From contig JADFPV010000014.1 of the NCBI GenBank assembly GCA_022562155.1, positions 1 to 45,930 of the forward strand: a DNA stretch of 45,930 nucleotides, read 5' to 3'. This document shows positions 41,363 through 45,930 of the stretch, in pieces. The notes under the pieces were generated by a model. That model had not been told where the DNA came from. It worked only from the letters and a program-made list of their open reading frames with translations, and ran no database searches. This DNA is from Chloroflexota bacterium. Its GTDB lineage: Bacteria > Chloroflexota > Dehalococcoidia > DSTF01 > RBG-16-68-14. Both the position numbers and the translations under genes were made by a program. Each line of letters opens with the position of its first letter. The stretch's first letter is position 1.

Positions 41363-41667
41363 GATCCATCTCCCGACCGCTGAAGTTCGCTGCGCATCTG
41401 ATCCACGGACGCGGCGAGGCCTTGCACATACGCCTCGCCCTTGAGCCGCAGGATGTTGTGTGTCATGTGAAATGCGGGGTTACGAAAGAGGCGCAGGATG
41501 TTCTCGCCCGTCCACCCCATCCGCATATACTCCTCGACGATCGAGCATCCCATCTCGTTCAACGCCGCGTCGTCGGGCGGCTCCTCCAGCCCAACTCCAA
41601 CCAACTCCAAGGGGTCATCAAGCTCGAATTCCTTCGTGGCCCGTCCCGTCTCGCTGGCAGAGGCCAT
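41359..41667 (-). CDS. Small protein preceding the molybdoenzyme gene
   Basis: A 102-residue acidic, mostly helical protein with IVEEYMRMGWTGENILRLFR and NPAFHMTHNILRLKGEAYVQ. I recall similar small proteins next to molybdopterin oxidoreductase genes in Chloroflexota, but no function is known to me. A chaperone- or assembly-like role is only a guess. ATG 41667 has GAGGAG upstream; an in-frame start at 41754 is less likely. The stop overlaps the start of the molybdoenzyme fragment by 4 bases, so the two were translationally coupled. With its partner truncated, this gene is probably relic. Confidence 0.7.
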   Translation of the reverse strand: MASASETGRATKEFELDDPLELVGVGLEEPPDDAALNEMGCSIVEEYMRMGWTGENILRLFRNPAFHMTHNILRLKGEAYVQGLAASVDQMRSELQRSGDGS

Positions 41668-42008
41668 GGCGCTCCTCTCTGTGCGGAATTTCACCATCTC
41701 CCCCACTCTGCCATAGGCGTGGCCGATGCGTAGAGGACCGGATGGCCAGTTCACTACGGGCCGTAGGCAACATTGTGGGCTGATGCCAGCTCGCCGGCAT
41801 GCCGGTCGGCACTGGAGAGCAGCGCTGACAAAGCAGCGCAGGTTCTATGCCGGGGCGATATTCACCCGAACACCTCTTGATCTGGCGCCTATTCTAGCGC
41901 CCGCTGAACTTGGCAGGCAGAACGGAATGGCCCCAACCAATCTGATAGGATGACGGCGCGCTCGTCGCGAGCGCGCCTAAGTCGACCGGCATCGAATGGA
42001 GGAAGAGC
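41668..42008. other. Divergent intergenic region with candidate promoter
   Basis: About 340 bases between the small minus-strand gene and the LLM oxidoreductase. TGATAGGAT at 41943-41951 is an extended -10-like motif on the + strand. On the minus strand the complement of 41892-41899 reads GCTAGAAT, a possible -10 for the leftward genes. GGAGGAAG at about 41998-42005 is the ribosome-binding site of the LLM gene. No gene is seen. Confidence 0.4.
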
Positions 42009-42947
42009 ATGCGAATTGGACTTAACTATGGCGGCGTAGCGACCATCGAAGCGCAGATCCGAAGTGTGGACGAGCACGTCCAGCGGGTGGTGGACGCCGA
42101 AGAAGACGGCTTCGACAGCATCTGGATCGCCCAGATCTTCGGCGCCGACGCGTTGACCGTGATCGCACTGGCCGGGCCGCGGACCAGCCGCATCGAAATG
42201 GGGACCGGCGTCGTGCCCACGTACCCACGCCATCCGTTCGTGCTCGCGCAACAGGCGCTGACAGTACAGGCAGCCGCCGGCGGACGGCTGACCCTCGGCA
42301 TCGGGCTCTCCCACCAGCCCGTCATTGAAGGGATGTGGGGACTCTCCTACAAGAAGCCCGCTCGGCACATGCGAGAATACCTATCGGTCTTGCGTCCGTT
42401 GGTAGAGGAAGGAAACGTGGCATTCAGCGGCGACGTGTTCCGCGTGACCGGAGGACTGCAGGTTCCGGGCGCGCAGCCGTTCCCCATTCTCGTCGCCAGC
42501 CTGGCGCCGATGATGCTCCGCATCGCCGGCGAACTGGCGGACGGCACCGTGACGTGGATGACGGGGCCCAAGACGATCGAGACGCATATCGTCCCGCGTA
42601 TCAGCGCGGCCGCGGAGGAGGCCGGACGCCCTGCGCCACGCGTTGGCGTCGCATTACCCGTCGCGGTTACGGACGAGGCTTCAGCGGCGCGCGAGCAAGC
42701 CGCACAGACCTTCCAGATGTACGGCGCGCTCCCGAACTACCGGCGGATGCTGGATATCGAGGGCGCGAAGGGTCCCGCTGACGTCGCCATCGTCGGCAAC
42801 GAGGCGGAGGTCGAGGGACTAATACGCGAGATCGCTGCCGCTGGAGCCACGGACTTTATCGCTGCGCTCTTCCCGACGGACAGCGATCCTGATGCGTCAA
42901 TGGAACGTACGCGGGCGTTGCTCAAGAGTCTCGTTGACAAGGTCTAA
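42009..42947 (+). CDS. LLM class F420-dependent oxidoreductase
   Basis: A 312-residue luciferase-like TIM-barrel oxidoreductase, probably using coenzyme F420. It opens MRIGLNYGGVATIEAQIRSV. VDAEEDGFDSIWIAQIFGAD, VVPTYPRHPFVLAQQALTVQ, AAGGRLTLGIGLSHQPVIEG and the C-terminal PFPILVASLAPMMLRIAGEL are features of the F420 subgroup related to TIGR03564. An FMN-dependent enzyme cannot be excluded by eye. A GGAGGAAG ribosome-binding site lies 3-4 bases before the ATG. It is transcribed alone. The substrate is unknown. Confidence 0.87.
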   Translation: MRIGLNYGGVATIEAQIRSVDEHVQRVVDAEEDGFDSIWIAQIFGADALTVIALAGPRTSRIEMGTGVVPTYPRHPFVLAQQALTVQAAAGGRLTLGIGLSHQPVIEGMWGLSYKKPARHMREYLSVLRPLVEEGNVAFSGDVFRVTGGLQVPGAQPFPILVASLAPMMLRIAGELADGTVTWMTGPKTIETHIVPRISAAAEEAGRPAPRVGVALPVAVTDEASAAREQAAQTFQMYGALPNYRRMLDIEGAKGPADVAIVGNEAEVEGLIREIAAAGATDFIAALFPTDSDPDASMERTRALLKSLVDKV

Positions 42948-43112
42948 GTACAAGCGCTAACTCGCCACCCGGCTGCGCGTGCGGGCGGGCCGTTTGGCCC
43001 TTACGGGAGACCGGGAGCGAAGTCTACCCTAAACAGGCAGACATTGCTTAAGAGTCTGCGGTTGAGGGCACAATCGATGTGGAAACGCGATGCTTGGTAT
43101 TAGCAGACTGCT

Positions 43113-43817
43113 AAACGGGACCGTACGGCCGGAAGACGCGCTCCGTTACGGCCGGCAGTCCAGTCGCGGGCCGGCTCACCTGGCTTCACTATTCTGCCGA
43201 CAAGAAGCCAGTCATCGTCTGGAACATCGGAGCAGTACTCGCCGGCGGCCATGGCCTTCGCATCGGCGGGGACAAGGCGACGATAGAACTCGACGGCCGA
43301 CCGCTGATCAGCTACCCGGTTGACGCACTGAGGTCGGCGGGACTCAATGTCGCCCTGGCGCTTCGCAGCGACCAAGAGATACCAACTGGGCTCGAAGACG
43401 TGAGCTTCGTTCGAGACGAATTCGAAGGCGCTGGGCCGTTGGGCGGCCTCCCATGCATTACTCAAGTGGATGCCGAGCGAGTGGGTGCTCGTGATCTCCT
43501 GTGACCAGCCGTTCGTGCGAGTGAACCTGCTGCACGGCATCATGGCTCACAGCGATTGTACGGCGGACGCCGTCGTCGCGCGGACGCCGGAGCGACTACA
43601 GCCTATGCCAGGGCTCTATCGAAAGAGCTGCTTACCCGTTGTTGAAGAAGCCCTGAACCGTGGCGAACGTGGGATTCGGGACGTGCTCAGCCGCCTTCTG
43701 CGGTGTGAGTTGGCCGGCGAAGATCTCAACTGCCTCGACTTCGAACATTCATCATTCATCAATGTCAACACCCTAAAAGACCTGCTAGAAGCACGTGGTC
43801 TCGCGTCTGCGCTGTAG
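43113..43817 (+). pseudogene. mobA: Molybdenum cofactor guanylyltransferase, frameshifted and lacking a normal start
   Basis: MobA attaches GMP to molybdopterin. From 43226 one frame reads IGAVLAGGHGLRIGGDKATI, then ELDGRPLISYPVDALRSAG and FEGAGPLGGLP. An extra C within 43450-43452 shifts the frame; the rest, HALLKWMPSEWVLVISCDQPF through SFINVNTLKDLLEA, is in the next frame to 43817. The nucleotide-binding LAGG motif and CDQPF metal motif are both present. No ATG, GTG or TTG precedes 43226 in frame back to the stop at 43112. The upstream in-frame stretch reads AGSPVAGRLTWLHYSADKKP, which may be the tail of another molybdopterin-related gene. Together with the truncated molybdoenzyme this suggests loss of a molybdenum pathway. 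Confidence 0.8.
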
Positions 43818-44093
43818 GCCCCCATTTGGTACCCCTGGAACGCCGCGTTCGGCATGATGAATCGTGGCGCCTACAGCAGTTCGCGGGAGACTACGCGGTT
43901 GGATGAGCAGATCCACGGAATTCTCCTGTCTGATGCTACCGAGACGCGGAGCACGATCTCCAAGTGGACTGATCTCCTCCGCAAGGTGCTCTCCTGCATG
44001 GGCAGAAGAAGAACGTAAAGCGAGGCCGCGTCCTAACAGACCACCATATACGATATACGATATTTTCTGGCACCTTAGCTTAAAGAGGCTCAC

Positions 44094-44837
44094 TCACCGA
44101 ACGAGCCGCCATGCATACAAGGCCACCGCCACGGCGCTGGCGAGGTTCATGCTCGAGACGTTGGGCTCCATCGGGATGCCAATGCAGTGGTCTGCCTTCT
44201 CAAGTAGCTCGTCACTGAGGCCCCGACGTTCCGAACCGAAGGCTAGAATCGCATCTTGAGGAACACTACCAAAACGAAGCGGGTCCCCCCCGGGGTGGAA
44301 TGCAACCAGCGGACCTCGGTACGCGCCTAGGGAACTCGAATGGGCTACAGGCACAGCGTAGTGCAGGCCCGCGGAGCCTCTTATCGCCTCCGCGTGCCAG
44401 GGATCATGCGTCCCGGTCGTGACAACTGCGGAAGCGCCCGCGCTCGCAGCCACACGGATTGCCGCGCCAACATTTCCAAGGTGTGAGGGCTCTTCTAGCA
44501 GGACCAATGGCGCATTGCGACGTTTCTTCAAAACGACATCGGCTGACACGATGCGTCGGTGTGCTATGGCTAGAACCTCTGTCTTGCGCGAGTCCCGGGA
44601 GAGCCGACGAAAGAGATCTTGCGAGACGACTGTAATGGACGTTTCTATGGCGCCCGTGAGGTCAGGCGCCAAACGGCGAGACAGAGCCAGGAGTTCTTCC
44701 ACATCATCGGTGACCACATCGAGAATGTCAGCATGGAACCGAAGTCCGTGCTTCAGTGGATGAAAGCCTTCAAGGACCGCCAATTGGCGGTCCTTGCGTG
44801 CAGCATCGAACTTCTCAGCCAGGTCAAGGTCGGTCAT
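44094..44837 (-). CDS. SpoU/TrmH-family RNA 2'-O-methyltransferase
   Basis: A 247-residue SPOUT methyltransferase that would methylate a ribose in tRNA or 23S rRNA. The three SpoU motifs are present: VLLEEPSHLGNVGAAIRVAA near 124-143, ILAFGSERRGLSDELLEKAD near 200-219, and IGIPMEPNVSSMNLASAVAV near 221-240. The N-terminal part (DLAEKFDAARKDRQLAVLEG, FHPLKHGLRF) resembles the substrate-binding domain of TrmH-type enzymes. The frame is open upstream to 45116 through the integrase remnant and tRNA-Leu, which is noncoding for this gene; ATG 44837 begins the family match. The exact RNA target is unknown. The stretch 43818-44093 upstream on the + side shows no gene. Confidence 0.88.
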   Translation of the reverse strand: MTDLDLAEKFDAARKDRQLAVLEGFHPLKHGLRFHADILDVVTDDVEELLALSRRLAPDLTGAIETSITVVSQDLFRRLSRDSRKTEVLAIAHRRIVSADVVLKKRRNAPLVLLEEPSHLGNVGAAIRVAASAGASAVVTTGTHDPWHAEAIRGSAGLHYAVPVAHSSSLGAYRGPLVAFHPGGDPLRFGSVPQDAILAFGSERRGLSDELLEKADHCIGIPMEPNVSSMNLASAVAVALYAWRLVR

Positions 44838-44891
44838 CAAACATCCAGCTCCAAGGCTGCTATCGTAACCGGAAGGGGTACTATAGCAGCC

Positions 44892-44993
44892 GGGCACTCT
44901 ACCATCGCCAACACGCTCGATACCTACTCCCACGCTACACCGGCATTTCAGGAGGAAGCGGCAGAGCAGGTGGCCGCGCCTGTGTTCGGCTAG
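44892..44993 (+). pseudogene. C-terminal remnant of a tyrosine recombinase (integrase)
   Basis: The + strand reads GHSTIANTLDTYSHATPAF, then QEEAAEQVAAPVFG and a stop at 44991-44993. This is the last 33 residues of a phage-type integrase, including the nucleophilic Tyr in DTYSH and the preceding His-box end (GHS). Nothing upstream matches an integrase; the frame runs into the antisense of the SpoU gene start. It ends 37 bases before the CCA end of the tRNA-Leu on the opposite strand, the arrangement of an element integrated at a tRNA 3' end. Confidence 0.78.
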
Positions 44994-45030
44994 GCGCATG
45001 TTTGCAATCCGTTTGCATTCGTATCTAATT

Positions 45031-45116
45031 TGGTGCCGGGGGTGGGATTTGAACCCACAAGTCCCTTGCGGGACGGCGGATTTTAAGTCCGAGCCCGTCT
45101 CGCCGTTACCCGCCAT
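45031..45116 (-). tRNA. tRNA-Leu(TAA)-like sequence with damaged acceptor 5' strand
   Basis: Read on the minus strand, CCA is at 45033-45031, discriminator A at 45034, and acceptor 3' strand CCCCGGC at 45041-45035. The T arm is GTGGG-TTCAAAT-CCCAC. A long variable arm GTCCC-GCAA-GGGAC marks a class II tRNA, and the anticodon loop CTTAAAA has TAA at 45085-45083. A D-region follows, starting TGGCGG. The acceptor 5' strand should be GCCGGGG but reads CGTATAA, so the acceptor stem cannot form, and the anticodon stem has a mismatch at its base. It is probably the duplicated 3' part of a tRNA-Leu at an integration site. A functional gene elsewhere is expected. Confidence 0.7.
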
Positions 45117-45326
45117 TATACGCCGCCACAGGTACGAAACTGCTAAGCTCGCAGCCGCTACGCGCCGTTATCTACCGCTGTCCGCCGCTGGTCTGGCTGT
45201 CAGATTGGCTGTCAATCGCAGGTCGCGTGACACTACGCGGCCATCGGACGCGAGCCTAACTACACGGGCCGGGTGACTGTCGTAGGCCCGACAGGTTCGA
45301 CCTCGACCGAGACGACAATGGATCGG

Positions 45327-45401
45327 CTGCGAGTAGCTCAGTGGTAGAGCATCTGCTTCCCAAGCAGAGGGTCGCGAGTTCGACTCTCGTCTCCCGCTCC
45401 A
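45327..45401 (+). tRNA. tRNA-Gly(CCC), near-complete, acceptor stem imperfect
   Basis: Bases 45334-45401 fold as a tRNA. The D arm is GCTC/GAGC and the anticodon arm is TCTGC-TTCCCAA-GCAGA with anticodon CCC at 45359-45361. The T arm is GCGAG-TTCGACT-CTCGT, the acceptor 3' strand CTCCCGC, then T and an encoded CCA at 45399-45401. The acceptor 5' strand should read GCGGGAG; the seven bases present read CTGCGAG, giving two mismatches and one wobble pair, as if GG had been lost from GCGGGAG. It is the most complete of eight related copies in the window. Function is uncertain. A hairpin terminator follows at 45423. Confidence 0.75.
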
Positions 45402-45422
45402 ACCCCAACATCTAATGGTAGT

Positions 45423-45446
45423 GGCCGCCACTTCGGCGGCCTTCTC
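45423..45446 (+). terminator. Hairpin terminator after tRNA-Gly
   Basis: GGCCGCC (45423-45429) and GGCGGCC (45435-45441) form a perfect 7-bp stem around ACTTC, followed by a short pyrimidine tract TTCTCT. It lies 21 bases after the tRNA CCA. Partial relics of the same flank follow repeat copies A and D. Confidence 0.65.
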
Positions 45447-45532
45447 TCCTACCAGAATCCATGACCATCTGCTTACTGAGCAGAGGATTTCCGGAAGGCG
45501 GTTCAGATGAGGTCGATCTAGCATCCGTAGTG

Positions 45533-45913
45533 TCACACGTCGAATGCCCCCGCTTCACGCATCATTTCGGTCAATTCGTGACGTGACATCCCCATGTAGC
45601 CCACTAGCTTTGCTCTGAGCTTGTCTGCTTGACGTTTGTCAGCGTGAAGGCGCTCGTCCGCATCCGCGAGCGTCTCTACTGCAGCTGGAGCAGCCTGAGA
45701 CTGATACAGGACCTGTTGCGCCCTCGCCCATGCGAGGTGATCGCCATAGACCAGATGCTGTGCCGTGTAAAACTCCGCTGCCGCCTCGGGCGCATGAATC
45801 GCACCGTGCTCGTGCAACTGTTGAACACGAAGCATAGTAGCTTCATAGGTCGTTGCTGCCTCATCCATCTGAATGCGGGTCGGTCCGTCTGCTTCGCCCG
45901 ACAGGACACGCAT
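45533..45913 (-). CDS. Hypothetical protein, possibly continuing beyond the window
   Basis: I do not recognise this 126-residue, highly helical and charged protein. It has stretches such as YEATMLRVQQLHEHGAIHAP and ADERLHADKRQADKLRAKLV and no membrane segment or signal. The frame is open upstream of ATG 45913 to the window edge, so the true start may lie outside. No clear ribosome-binding site precedes ATG 45913. It is convergent with the tRNA-Gly and its terminator. The regular Ala/His/Gln-rich helices suggest a coiled-coil or helical-bundle protein. Confidence 0.5.
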   Translation of the reverse strand: MRVLSGEADGPTRIQMDEAATTYEATMLRVQQLHEHGAIHAPEAAAEFYTAQHLVYGDHLAWARAQQVLYQSQAAPAAVETLADADERLHADKRQADKLRAKLVGYMGMSRHELTEMMREAGAFDV

Positions 45914-45930
45914 TCCTAGCTCGGCGACAG

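Noticed and set aside
43818-44093. Small genes on either strand between mobA and the SpoU gene, including an AT-rich spot with repeated ATATACGAT near 44044-44060
   Set aside because: No motif, no ribosome-binding site and conflicting frames. The short repeat alone is not evidence of an origin or operator.
44837-45116. N-terminal extension of the SpoU methyltransferase to 45116
   Set aside because: The extension is the antisense of an integrase remnant and of the tRNA-Leu. The methyltransferase family match begins at 44837.
11646-45401. CRISPR array made of the regularly worded repeats
   Set aside because: The copies are kilobases apart, vary in length, are tRNA-derived, and no cas genes are present.

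Overview
The window is GC-rich, densely coded and full of ATGA stop/start overlaps. I infer a member of the Chloroflexota, probably near Dehalococcoidia/SAR202, from an environmental assembly. The grounds are a transaldolase-glucose-6-phosphate isomerase fusion, a full menaquinone operon, an F420-type LLM oxidoreductase, a CSLREA/beta-helix protein with a dockerin tail, and Chloroflexota-like truncated molybdoenzyme genes. This is family-level inference, since no ribosomal RNA is present.

Layout. Bases 1-9006 hold a sugar operon: transketolase (cut by the window edge), rpiB, tal-pgi, gnd, zwf, a GH15 glucoamylase/trehalase-like hydrolase and a zinc glucose dehydrogenase. Together they release glucose from polymers or trehalose and run it through the oxidative and non-oxidative pentose phosphate pathway. 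Bases 9007-11620 are a decay zone, with a multiply frameshifted NAD(P)H-hydrate epimerase, an intact cyclase-family hydrolase and a DNA adenine methylase fragment. Bases 11640-13350 hold a HTH-adenylate cyclase-YHS protein between two tRNA-Gly fragments. Bases 13488-22745 hold a TetR regulator followed without gaps by menF-D-H-B-A-C-E (menB frameshifted), with menG and an alpha/beta hydrolase convergent. Bases 24630-26040 hold a lipoprotein gene between two more tRNA-Gly fragments. Bases 26164-32839 hold an SDR and a five-gene minus-strand acyl-CoA operon whose composition resembles levulinate/4-hydroxyacid catabolism. Bases 33000-39816 hold three more tRNA-Gly fragments that delimit a secreted beta-helix protein plus a ThuA-like protein, then a PEP-synthase/rifampin-phosphotransferase-like enzyme. 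Bases 39825-45930 are mosaic: a VOC protein, a truncated molybdopterin oxidoreductase with its small partner, an LLM oxidoreductase, a broken mobA, a SpoU methyltransferase, an integrase tail beside a damaged tRNA-Leu, and a near-complete tRNA-Gly(CCC).

The most unusual signal is a family of eight dispersed copies of the 3' part of tRNA-Gly(CCC), all on the + strand and all intergenic, bracketing one or two accessory genes at a time. Some copies carry GC-rich hairpins inserted exactly in the variable loop and the T loop, so the tRNA stems stay intact. Three copies share a second conserved block upstream. This looks like a tRNA-derived repeat or attachment-site system for accessory genes. The mechanism is unknown and no complete recombinase is present in the window.

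Limits: calls rest on reading translations and motifs by eye, with no database search. Frameshifts could be assembly errors in some cases.
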